Source: Chloroflexi bacterium RBG_16_56_11 (GTDB taxonomy: Bacteria; Chloroflexota; Dehalococcoidia; Dehalococcoidales; RBG-16-60-22). From it: a stretch of 6,612 nt of DNA. Below, in pieces: positions 1 through 5,586 of this stretch. Location: NCBI GenBank assembly GCA_001796865.1, contig MGNQ01000018.1, positions 1-6,612 on the forward strand, read 5' to 3'. The translations under genes were made by a program, and so were the position numbers. The notes under the pieces were generated by a model. The model was given only the letters and a program-made list of their open reading frames with translations, made no database searches and was not told the origin of the DNA. Positions within the stretch are counted from its first letter, which is position 1, and each line of letters begins with the position of its first letter.

Positions 1-1
1 T

Positions 2-151
2 TGTGGATTGAGAAGGTGTCGTTACCGCGGTTTAGACCGGGCGCATATCCATACGCTGTTAGCGACCACGGTCTGCAATATCAAACGGATGGTGAAATTA
101 TTATGGGGAAAGCCGGATAACTGTTACCTTGAATTACCGGCAGCCGGATAA
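2..151 (+). CDS. Transposase, C-terminal end (IS1182-like DDE family), cut by window start
   Basis: Frame 2 is open from the window edge to TAA at 149-151 and gives 49 residues. The stretch with RRCRYRGL, then HIHTLLATTVCNIKRMVKLL, resembles the extreme C-terminus of DDE transposases of the IS1182-like/DDE_Tnp_1 groups: an arginine-rich RYRGL motif followed by a helix ending in NxKR-x-VKLL. This tail follows the catalytic Glu in such enzymes, so the DDE residues would lie left of the window and cannot be assessed. The parent would bind terminal inverted repeats and move its own IS. The 10-base sequence AGCCGGATAA occurs at 111-120 and again over the stop at 142-151. Frame 1 is also open to 120, but its translation resembles nothing I know. 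The family is recognised from motif memory only; whether the element is intact or a remnant is unknown. Confidence 0.72.
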   Translation, partial: CGLRRCRYRGLDRAHIHTLLATTVCNIKRMVKLLWGKPDNCYLELPAAG

Positions 152-362
152 ACGGCGATGAACAGGGACAAAGAGGAGTAAGACTGCCCTGAAAAACGAG
201 GTTAATATGACCTGATAAAGTGATCGAAAAGTGAACAAGATGGATTTTTAAATAATCCGGCATCGCTGGAATATGAAATCATTGTTTGAACAGACTTTTT
301 TCGGCAATTTCAATTCGTCATTTTGTTACGGAAAAGACCCCGGGAGATTTCTGCAAACACTT

Positions 363-384
363 TTTGCTATTCCGTTTGCTATTC
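363..384 (+). repeat. Tandem-like 10-base direct repeat, 12-base period
   Basis: TTTGCTATTC occurs at 363-372 and, without a mismatch, at 375-384, separated by CG. Short direct repeats on one face of the helix about 100 bases from an attachment core are typical of arm-type binding sites for tyrosine integrases or excisionases. The repeat is seen directly; the binding role is inferred from its place next to the tRNA-Arg fragment. Confidence 0.5.
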
Positions 385-401
385 TTTGTCTGCAACCATT
401 A

Positions 402-455
402 GTCACTATTGAGCGTAATTTGTTATTATGATATAGTGGTAAAAAGTGACAAATT
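402..455. repeat. Interleaved inverted repeats beside the tRNA fragment
   Basis: GTCACT at 402-407 is complementary to AGTGAC at 445-450, CACTAT at 404-409 to ATAGTG at 433-438, and AATTTG at 417-422 to CAAATT at 450-455. The arms compete for one another, so this looks more like paired protein-binding sites than one stable hairpin. The location 30-80 bases from the putative attachment core suits recombination-protein or repressor binding. The arms are short and AT-rich, so some of the matching may be chance. Confidence 0.35.
409..437 (+). promoter_or_regulatory. Candidate sigma70 promoter reading out of the island tail
   Basis: TTGAGC at 409-414 and TATAGT at 432-437 are separated by 17 bases, with 4/6 and 5/6 matches to the -35 and -10 consensus. 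Transcription would start near 444 and run through the tRNA-Arg fragment into the radical SAM gene at 548. Only 20 bases separate the tRNA CCA from that ATG, and I see no promoter there. The inverted repeats at 402-455 overlap both boxes, so a bound repressor or integrase could control it. AT-rich DNA produces such matches by chance, so confidence is limited. Confidence 0.4.
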
Positions 456-482
456 GAGGCTAAAAGCGCCTTTATAGACGCA

Positions 483-527
483 CTTCGGAACCGAGGGTCG
501 TGGGTTCGAATCCCACCAGGCGCGCCA
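483..527 (+). tRNA. 3' half of tRNA-Arg (anticodon TCG), probable attachment-site remnant
   Basis: The anticodon loop CTTCGGA (483-489, anticodon TCG at 485-487), 3' anticodon-stem strand ACCGA (490-494), variable loop GGGTC (495-499), T-arm with stem GTGGG/CCCAC and loop TTCGAAT (500-516), 3' acceptor strand CAGGCGC (517-523), discriminator G524 and CCA (525-527) are all present. The 5' anticodon strand should read TCGGT, but 478-482 is ACGCA, and no D-arm or correctly spaced 5' acceptor strand exists. GCGCCT at 466-471 could pair with the acceptor, but that would give a body of only 59 bases before CCA. The best reading is the displaced 3' half left by an element integrated at the anticodon loop; the rebuilt complete gene should lie beyond the left edge. 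An internally deleted tRNA pseudogene is the alternative. Confidence 0.75.
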
Positions 528-547
528 ATATTTCAAACGAGAGCACC

Positions 548-2005
548 ATGGACATCTTGCTCATCGACCCGCCTTATATCGGACTAAAAGGAATGCCTAC
601 CGACCGGGGCTACAACATGGGGCCGACCAGCCTCGCGGCTTACCTGTGCGCTGCCGGCCTGGAAACGGCCGTGCTCACGGGCGACCTTTTCGCGGAAAGA
701 CGTCCCAGGATGTTAAGGGCTGTCATGCCCGACGTGTTCCAGAACATGAACCGTTACGCTTCCGGCCAGCGGGAGTATGCCCGGACAATCAACACCCGCG
801 CCCACCCGGTCTGGCGGAAAATGGCGGACGTGGTCAGGGAGACGAAGCCCCTCGCCGCGGGCATATCGTATCTGACGCCGGTAAAGTCCGCCGTGGCCAA
901 AGTTGCCGCCATCATCAAGGCAACCGACCCGGGCATCAAGATTATCGTCGGCTCTTTCCACCCGACGTTTTGCCCGGACGAGGTCATAGAGAATCCCGAC
1001 ATAGACTTTGTAATCCGGGGTGAGGGAGAGAAACCACTAGCCCAGCTCGTACAGGCGCTGAAAAAGGGCGGCACCGGACTGGAAACGGTACCCGGTCTCA
1101 GCTACCGGGACGGGGATGGTAGGGTCAAACACAACCGGTCCGGCGAGCTCATAAATAACCTGGATGAACTGCCGTTCCCGGCCAGGGACCTGGTAATTAA
1201 CTGCGATTATACCGCCTACCGGCTGCACAGTATCGCGACGACGCGTGGCTGCCCGTATTCCTGCTCTTTTTGCGGCGAGCGGGATCTCTGGGGCGGCAAG
1301 GTACGCCGCCGCGCCGTGGCCAGCGTGACTGAAGAACTCCGCTCATTGAAAGAGGACTACAGACCCAGCTACGTCGATATCGTCGACGGCACCTTTACCT
1401 ATGACCGGAAATACCTCAGCGACTTCTGCCAGGCACTGCTCGACCAGGAGCTTGAAATCAAATGGCGTTGCACCGCCCGGTATGATAACCTCGACGAAGA
1501 CCTGCTCAAATTGATGAAACGGTCCGGCTGCGCGGGACTCTACTTCGGGCTGGAGTCAGGGAGCGACCGGGTATTGAGGTCTATCGATAAAAAGATAACG
1601 GTGGCCGATATCACCAGGGTCAGCCGGATTGTCTACGAACTCGGCATACTCTCGGAGACCTCGGTACTGCTCGGCTTACCCGACGAAAACCAGGAAGACA
1701 TTGAGGCGACACTGGGACTGATGCGCACCGTGAAGACGGATAAGTTCGACGTAAACAGCTTCATCCCATTGCCCGGCACAACTTTCTGGGAGGCAATGAG
1801 TGAAGAGGAAAAGAGGCAAATCGACTGGCTGATAATCGGATACAAATCATACGATAACTATTTCTCGAAAGGCATCACGCGGGAAGAATTTAGCCAGCTC
1901 AGGGACGAGGCCTACCGCATCGCCGACAGCGTGCTGCGAAGGACGATACTACGCCTCGGCGCCAGGAAAGTATTCCAGGTCGCGGCGGGACTATTCCGGG
2001 GGTAA
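548..2005 (+). CDS. B12-binding-domain radical SAM protein
   Basis: Cytoplasmic radical SAM enzyme of the BchE-like/cobalamin-domain class, 485 residues. Residues 1-165 form a Rossmann-like B12-binding-type domain (MDILLIDPPY start, GSFHPT at 135-140, FVIRGEGE at 154-161). The radical SAM core follows at about 225-430, with the CxxxCxxC cluster motif C235, C239, C242, then GLESGSD at 334-340, LLGLPDE at 374-380 and IPLPGTTFW at 406-414. The cobalamin His motif DxHxxG is not visible, so B12 may bind base-off or not at all. I chose ATG 548 because it begins the conserved MDILLIDPPY; the earlier in-frame ATG at 500 lies inside the tRNA T-arm and would add 16 residues translated from it. The Shine-Dalgarno is weak (ACGAGAG). 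Substrate unknown; such enzymes perform methylations, cyclisations or rearrangements. Confidence 0.9.
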   Translation: MDILLIDPPYIGLKGMPTDRGYNMGPTSLAAYLCAAGLETAVLTGDLFAERRPRMLRAVMPDVFQNMNRYASGQREYARTINTRAHPVWRKMADVVRETKPLAAGISYLTPVKSAVAKVAAIIKATDPGIKIIVGSFHPTFCPDEVIENPDIDFVIRGEGEKPLAQLVQALKKGGTGLETVPGLSYRDGDGRVKHNRSGELINNLDELPFPARDLVINCDYTAYRLHSIATTRGCPYSCSFCGERDLWGGKVRRRAVASVTEELRSLKEDYRPSYVDIVDGTFTYDRKYLSDFCQALLDQELEIKWRCTARYDNLDEDLLKLMKRSGCAGLYFGLESGSDRVLRSIDKKITVADITRVSRIVYELGILSETSVLLGLPDENQEDIEATLGLMRTVKTDKFDVNSFIPLPGTTFWEAMSEEEKRQIDWLIIGYKSYDNYFSKGITREEFSQLRDEAYRIADSVLRRTILRLGARKVFQVAAGLFRG

Positions 2006-2042
2006 GCCAGCATCCGCCGCGAACCCCCGACAATTGGCGGTA

Positions 2043-2072
2043 TTGACCTCTCCCGGCGTTTCAGTTTATGAT
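2043..2072 (+). promoter_or_regulatory. Sigma70-like promoter for the membrane-protein/PAP2 operon
   Basis: TTGACC (2043-2048) and TATGAT (2067-2072) are separated by 18 bases, each matching consensus at 5 of 6 positions. The predicted start is near 2079, leaving a leader of about 80 bases before ATG 2161. It lies in the 155-base gap after the radical SAM gene, so the two downstream genes can be transcribed independently. Confidence 0.6.
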
Positions 2073-2160
2073 ATCGATGGTATTGAAAGGGCTGGCCGTG
2101 AAGGCGTGGTCGCAGCGGAATAAGAAAACATTTTAGCTCCGGTTGAATCGGGGACACCAA

Positions 2161-2556
2161 ATGATTATTCCGATATCATTGAAATACGGACTGCTGGTGT
2201 TCGTGGGCGTAACGGGCGTTCTCCAGGCGGCGGCGTGCCACAACAACCTACGGGGCCTCGTCTTTTTCAAAAACAGGTATATCGCCTATATCTTCGCAAT
2301 TCTGGCGGCGGGCGGCTCGCTGGCATCCTTTTTTGCCTGGAACTATCTCTTCGAGACAGGAGTAATCGCGGGGAGCGAACAGGCCGGTATATTCGTGCTA
2401 TCGGCGTTCATCGCGGTGGTATGCACCATATTAGTCTCCTCGGCGATAAAGTCCGTTTCCTTTAAAAACCGTGGCGCCCCCCCCGACGGGCTGGAGGCGC
2501 TCCGGGGAGCCACAATTTTCCATGTATTCTGGGATAGAGTCAACGGTAAGAACTGA
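2161..2556 (+). CDS. Small three-helix membrane protein, unknown function
   Basis: A 131-residue hydrophobic protein that I do not recognise. Three membrane segments are likely at about residues 8-25, 41-62 and 75-97, followed by a short charged, probably cytoplasmic tail. ATG 2161 is preferred because GGGGA at 2150-2154 sits six bases upstream; an in-frame TTG at 2143 would add six residues but lies upstream of that ribosome binding site. Its TGA overlaps the ATG of the PAP2 gene (TGATG at 2554-2558), which implies translational coupling and a shared membrane or lipid role. A run of eight C (2477-2484) lies in the codons for the GAPPDG segment; a one-base slip in either direction ends the protein at new stops (near 2535 or 2583) rather than fusing it to PAP2. 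Confidence 0.75.
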   Translation: MIIPISLKYGLLVFVGVTGVLQAAACHNNLRGLVFFKNRYIAYIFAILAAGGSLASFFAWNYLFETGVIAGSEQAGIFVLSAFIAVVCTILVSSAIKSVSFKNRGAPPDGLEALRGATIFHVFWDRVNGKN

Positions 2557-3140
2557 TGACGGATACGTCTGTTTTCCTGTGGATTAACGGCCTGGCCGGC
2601 AAGGTGTCCATCATCGATGAATTTTTCAAGGGTATCTCCAACGACTATTTCTCGCTAATCGGCGCCTGCCTCGTGCTGATATGGCTGTGGTTCGCTGCCC
2701 GGGACGTGCAGAATCGCGAGATTGACCAGAGGGCCGTGATGGCGGCAATTATCAGTATCGGCGTGGTCAGCGGTTTCGTAGCCCTGTGCAATGAGCACTA
2801 TTTCCGGCCGCGGCCTTTCAACGTCCTGCCGGCCGATTCGATAAACCTGCTTTTTTATCAACCGACTGATTCTTCCTTCCCGTCCAACCTGGCGTCGGTG
2901 GTCTTCGCCATCGCCGTGCCGGTATTCATCAAGAGCAGGAAGGCCGGCGCGGTCCTGCTGGGGCTGGCCGTCCTGAGCAGCTTCGGCCGGATATATATCG
3001 GCATCCACTATCCGCTGGACGTGCTGGGCGGGGCGGCGCTGGGGGCCCTGGCGGGGTTTATCGCGCTGGGTATAAGCTGGGCACTGGGACCGATAATAAA
3101 AATCCTTTTCAAGGTACTCAGGATGGGGCACCTGGCGTGA
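2556..3140 (+). CDS. PAP2-family membrane phosphatase (undecaprenyl-PP/lipid phosphatase-like), altered motifs
   Basis: A 194-residue integral membrane protein of the PAP2 acid-phosphatase superfamily, which dephosphorylates lipid phosphates such as undecaprenyl pyrophosphate or phosphatidate. Hydrophobic segments lie at about 33-48, 60-78, 112-125, 129-143 and 156-175. Motif C1 appears as RPRPF (84-88), but the usual Lys seven residues before the RP is Leu or Asn. Motif C2 is FPSNL (108-112), where the final residue is normally His (PSGH) and is Leu here. Motif C3 is intact: R145, nucleophile H151 and D155 in the R-x5-H-x3-D spacing. The start overlaps the stop of the preceding gene by one base and has no strong ribosome binding site, so coupling is likely. 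Loss of the C2 His, the usual proton donor, suggests altered or weak activity; substrate cannot be assigned. Confidence 0.85.
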   Translation: MTDTSVFLWINGLAGKVSIIDEFFKGISNDYFSLIGACLVLIWLWFAARDVQNREIDQRAVMAAIISIGVVSGFVALCNEHYFRPRPFNVLPADSINLLFYQPTDSSFPSNLASVVFAIAVPVFIKSRKAGAVLLGLAVLSSFGRIYIGIHYPLDVLGGAALGALAGFIALGISWALGPIIKILFKVLRMGHLA

Positions 3141-3155
3141 GACCGGCACAGCCAT

Positions 3156-3193
3156 AAAAAGAGCCGCCTAAGGTCAGATTACCCCGGGCGGCT
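3156..3193 (-). terminator. Rho-independent terminator of the PckA homologue gene
   Basis: Read on the minus strand, AGCCGCC (3193-3187) pairs with GGCGGCT (3168-3162). An 18-base interior can form a further three-pair stem (3181-3183 with 3172-3174). The stem is followed by C and then TTTTT (3160-3156), about 35-70 bases after the stop codon at 3227. On the plus strand the hairpin is followed by TATCGATTTA, a poor U-run, so it is at best weak for the convergent PAP2 operon. Confidence 0.75.
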
Positions 3194-3226
3194 TATCGAT
3201 TTAAAGGTTGTCTGTTTTCCGGTCGG

Positions 3227-4828
3227 TCACACCTTCCCGAAGACCTTCCTGACCTTGGGATTTATGCCGCCGCCGACCTTCTCGATGGCCTCGTAGCGGA
3301 CAAGGCTCAGCTCCTGCTGCTTTTCCTCGAACTCGTTTTCGGTGTAGAGTCTCTCCGGGTGCACCATGATGTCATCCACGGCGCGGATGGAGGCCGGCAC
3401 CTTGAAGCCGGTGGGCGAGTCCACCCAGTCCTCGAGTCCGCCGCGGAGCAGCGAGTCCAGGATACTCATGGTATGCTGGACGGCGATGTCCTTGAAATGG
3501 TAACCTTCCCCGACCGAGCCGGTGTTCATGAGATAGTAGTTGACATGGGGCAGGTTTTGCAGGATATCGTAGAAGCGGTTGGCGTGGGCAGCCCGGTCCC
3601 CGGCGATAAAGGGGTCGTAGAAAAACTCGCTCCGGATTTTGCCCGCCTGGGTGGGGTCGCCGGCCGAGGATTCCATGGCCTGCCCGAGCACCATCAAGGC
3701 GGCCGCCTGCTCCAGGTTGAGCTTGGAAATTGCCGGGATAATGGGGCCGCGGGTGATGAGGATGACGTTGTCGACGCTCTCGACGTCTATGTGGGGACTG
3801 GCGTGCATGAAGTCGCTCCGCTGCACGACTGCCCGGCCATTCGACGTCCGGGAGAAATTTTCAAAATCGAAGTCACCCTGCCCGGTGACAAACACATTCT
3901 CCAGCATGGTCTCGGCCTTCAACAGCCCGTAGAATATCTCCACCTGCTCGCCGGGATTAATACCTTCAGTTTTAACGAAAACGCCTCCGGCCTCGAAGCC
4001 GTGGAACGCGCCGTCCGGCATGAGAGTGCCGCCGTCGTCCTGGACGAGCCAGGACCGCTCCATGCCCTTGCGGGCGAGAATCTGGCAGGTCATGGTCGTC
4101 TTGCCGTTAGCGCTCAGGGCGATGAGGAGGGTTCTTACGGGCTTGTACTCGCCGTGGGACGACTGGAGGAAGTCCTCGCGGCAGCCGGCATGGAGGAAGA
4201 TGCCCCCGCGCCGGGTCTTGGCCACCCAGTCCTCGGAGGCGAAGACGCCCTTCTTGTACTCGCCGATATAGTTGCTGTTGCGGACAATCTTCACGGCCCG
4301 CCCGTCATCGAGATAGGCCAGCCGGATGGTGATGTCCTTCTGGGGGAGGGGTTTTGACTTGTTGGTCTGCCAGGCCCGGTCCCCGAAGAAAATAATCTGG
4401 TAGTCCGGTTTTCTGACCGCTTTATGGGTCGGAATGAACAGGTTGCGGCCACCGTAGGCGACGTGGGCGAACTTTTCCGGGATAATCAACCGCACGACAG
4501 TATCACTCCGGGGATTACCGACAATACGGTCGATCGATATCAGCTTTTCCCTGGCCAGAGCTTTTTCACACCGGGCGAGGAGCTTTATCTCATCATCACC
4601 GAAGCGGTCATCGACGCTGTTTTTGGTGAACATCTGCGACCGTGAGGTGGGCTCGCTTTCAGCGACGAAGTTGTCGTAAATCGTCCTGACAACACCCTCC
4701 TCTTTCCCCACGAGCGCGCGCAGGACGGCATCGGAGGGATTATCCAGAAGCCGGCCCTCGGCTTTGGCCTTTTCTCTGATCCTATCAGCGGTACGGGCAA
4801 ACTCTTCCAGATTGATTTCCGGACTCAT
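3227..4828 (-). CDS. pckA: Phosphoenolpyruvate carboxykinase (ATP-type) homologue, divergent
   Basis: A 533-residue cytoplasmic protein matching the ATP-dependent PEP carboxykinase family in length and layout. The family interconverts oxaloacetate plus ATP with PEP, CO2 and ADP at the gluconeogenesis/anaplerosis branch point. Motifs comparable with E. coli PckA: YIGEYKKGVF (187-196, substrate Tyr/Lys loop), H213 (metal-site His), ALSANGKTT (237-245, kinase-1a loop with K243), DD264-265 (kinase-2), LLKAETMLENV (302-312), R332 (equivalent of R333), a VILITRGPIIPAISKL segment (355-370) and YYLMNTGSVGEG (431-442). The P-loop differs from the usual GLSGTGKTT in that two glycines are Ala, and the EHGW following the kinase-2 aspartates is absent. 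ATG 4828 has GGGGAGG seven bases upstream (minus strand). It is monocistronic, with its own promoter and terminator. A related non-PEPCK kinase activity is possible. Confidence 0.82.
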   Translation of the reverse strand: MSPEINLEEFARTADRIREKAKAEGRLLDNPSDAVLRALVGKEEGVVRTIYDNFVAESEPTSRSQMFTKNSVDDRFGDDEIKLLARCEKALAREKLISIDRIVGNPRSDTVVRLIIPEKFAHVAYGGRNLFIPTHKAVRKPDYQIIFFGDRAWQTNKSKPLPQKDITIRLAYLDDGRAVKIVRNSNYIGEYKKGVFASEDWVAKTRRGGIFLHAGCREDFLQSSHGEYKPVRTLLIALSANGKTTMTCQILARKGMERSWLVQDDGGTLMPDGAFHGFEAGGVFVKTEGINPGEQVEIFYGLLKAETMLENVFVTGQGDFDFENFSRTSNGRAVVQRSDFMHASPHIDVESVDNVILITRGPIIPAISKLNLEQAAALMVLGQAMESSAGDPTQAGKIRSEFFYDPFIAGDRAAHANRFYDILQNLPHVNYYLMNTGSVGEGYHFKDIAVQHTMSILDSLLRGGLEDWVDSPTGFKVPASIRAVDDIMVHPERLYTENEFEEKQQELSLVRYEAIEKVGGGINPKVRKVFGKV

Positions 4829-4938
4829 CTAGCAACCTCCCCTGTCAGAATCGGTTTTAATCAAACACTTTCTCCAATTTCGAGCGAGTTCGGGAAAAAG
4901 AAGGTACGACATCAGCCCTTGACGGAGCCTGCCCGGTA

Positions 4939-4950
4939 AACCGTGCGGTT
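4939..4950. promoter_or_regulatory. Palindrome AACCG-TG-CGGTT in the pckA leader
   Basis: A perfect 5+2+5 inverted repeat lies about 10-20 bases downstream of the predicted start of the minus-strand pckA transcript. That is a typical operator position for a repressor. With a two-base loop it is unlikely to fold well as RNA, which favours protein binding. It is short, so chance is possible. Confidence 0.35.
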
Positions 4951-4966
4951 AGTCGACTGATACCCA

Positions 4967-4975
4967 ATTATAGCA
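4967..4975 (-). promoter_or_regulatory. Extended -10 promoter for pckA
   Basis: On the minus strand the sequence reads TGCTATAAT, a perfect extended -10 (TGn plus TATAAT). The -35 position (TGTATT, 17 bases away) is poor, which extended -10 promoters tolerate. Transcription would begin near 4960, giving an untranslated leader of about 130 bases before ATG 4828. I see no recognisable riboswitch in that leader. Confidence 0.55.
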
Positions 4976-5039
4976 TATCTTATAAAAGGAATACACCGTA
5001 TTTTTTAGCGGATTATTAGCGCTATGAGCTTTTTTTCAC

Positions 5040-5058
5040 GAAGCGGCTTCTGTATAAT
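5040..5058 (+). promoter_or_regulatory. Promoter -10 with adjacent palindrome for the acetyltransferase operon
   Basis: A consensus TATAAT lies at 5053-5058, directly preceded by the 11-base palindrome GAAGC-G-GCTTC (5040-5050) in the spacer region. No good -35 is present; a T-run at 5030-5036 occupies the position. Transcription would begin near 5065, so the message would have only about 15 untranslated bases, starting at the AGAAGG ribosome binding site (5065-5070). A regulator on the palindrome would block polymerase directly. Confidence 0.5.
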
Positions 5059-5079
5059 AGTCAGAGAAGGACACGGGCT

Positions 5080-5586
5080 ATGATACGATTGTGCCGCGTA
5101 GAGGATATGAAAACGATGTTCGAGATTATCAACGGGGCAGCGAGAGCCTACCGGGGCGTCATACCGGAGGACTGCTATCATGAGCCCTACATGACGGAGG
5201 CGGAGCTGGAACGAGAGATGAAACGCGTCAGCTTCTATGGCTGGGAAGTCGATAAAAAGCTGGTCGGGGTGATGGGCATAGAACCGATCAAGAATATCAC
5301 GCTCATCCGTCACGCTTATATCCTGCCCGAGTACCAGCACCGGGGGATAGGCAAGAAGCTCCTCAAGCACCTGAAAAGCCGGACGAGGACGCCGCGCCTG
5401 CTCGTGGGCACCTGGGCGGACGCCCACTGGGCAATCGCTTTTTACCGGAAGCATGGCTTCAACCTGCTCCCGGAGAATGATAAACTCCTGGCGCAATACT
5501 GGGACATTCCGCAGCGCCAGATAGAAACATCGGTCGTGATGGGACTGGAAACGGGCCGGAAGCCGAAGGAGTCCGATGGGAACTAA
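5080..5586 (+). CDS. GNAT-family N-acetyltransferase
   Basis: A 168-residue cytoplasmic protein of the GNAT superfamily, which transfers acetyl from acetyl-CoA to an amine on a small molecule or protein. Motif A is clear: ILPEYQHRGIGKKLLKHL (81-98), with the pyrophosphate-binding Q-x-x-G-x-G at Q86, G89 and G91. Motif B is AHWAIAFYRKHGF (115-127), with the A-x-x-FY-x-K-x-GF pattern. The N-terminal RLCRVEDMKTMFEIIN segment is the usual first strand and helix, so the domain is complete. ATG 5080 follows AGAAGG at nine bases. The C-terminal codons overlap the next gene by 11 bases, indicating an operon. Substrate cannot be predicted. Confidence 0.9.
   Translation: MIRLCRVEDMKTMFEIINGAARAYRGVIPEDCYHEPYMTEAELEREMKRVSFYGWEVDKKLVGVMGIEPIKNITLIRHAYILPEYQHRGIGKKLLKHLKSRTRTPRLLVGTWADAHWAIAFYRKHGFNLLPENDKLLAQYWDIPQRQIETSVVMGLETGRKPKESDGN

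Larger units (their letters stand above)
152..482. other. AT-rich non-coding tail of a putative integrated element
   Basis: These 331 bases hold no convincing gene. GC content is about one third in the rows at 241-300 and 361-480, well below the genes to the right. Visible structure: a small inverted repeat GGATT/AATCC at 242-258, a direct repeat at 363-384, interleaved inverted repeats at 402-455 and a sigma70-like promoter candidate at 409-437. The block stops at the tRNA-Arg fragment starting at 483. Its position between a transposase tail and a tRNA fragment suggests the end of an integrative element or a decayed island. I could not find the terminal inverted repeat of the IS at 1-151. 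Confidence 0.5.

Noticed and set aside
81..263. 60-codon minus-strand frame in the left region
   Set aside because: Overlaps the transposase tail on the other strand, has no recognisable motif and no clear ribosome binding site.
500..547. Upstream ATG start for the radical SAM gene
   Set aside because: The extra 16 residues are translated from the tRNA T-arm and acceptor; the conserved N-terminus begins at 548.
2014..2040. Hairpin CCGCC/GGCGG after the radical SAM gene as a terminator
   Set aside because: The stem is only five pairs with a 17-base loop and is not followed by a U-run.
2077..2136. 19-codon leader peptide before the membrane-protein operon
   Set aside because: No ribosome binding site, and its ATG lies at the predicted transcription start.
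3359..4357. Long plus-strand open frame (332 codons) opposite the PckA homologue
   Set aside because: It lies wholly antisense to a clear PEPCK-family gene, has no family resemblance and reflects high GC in third positions.
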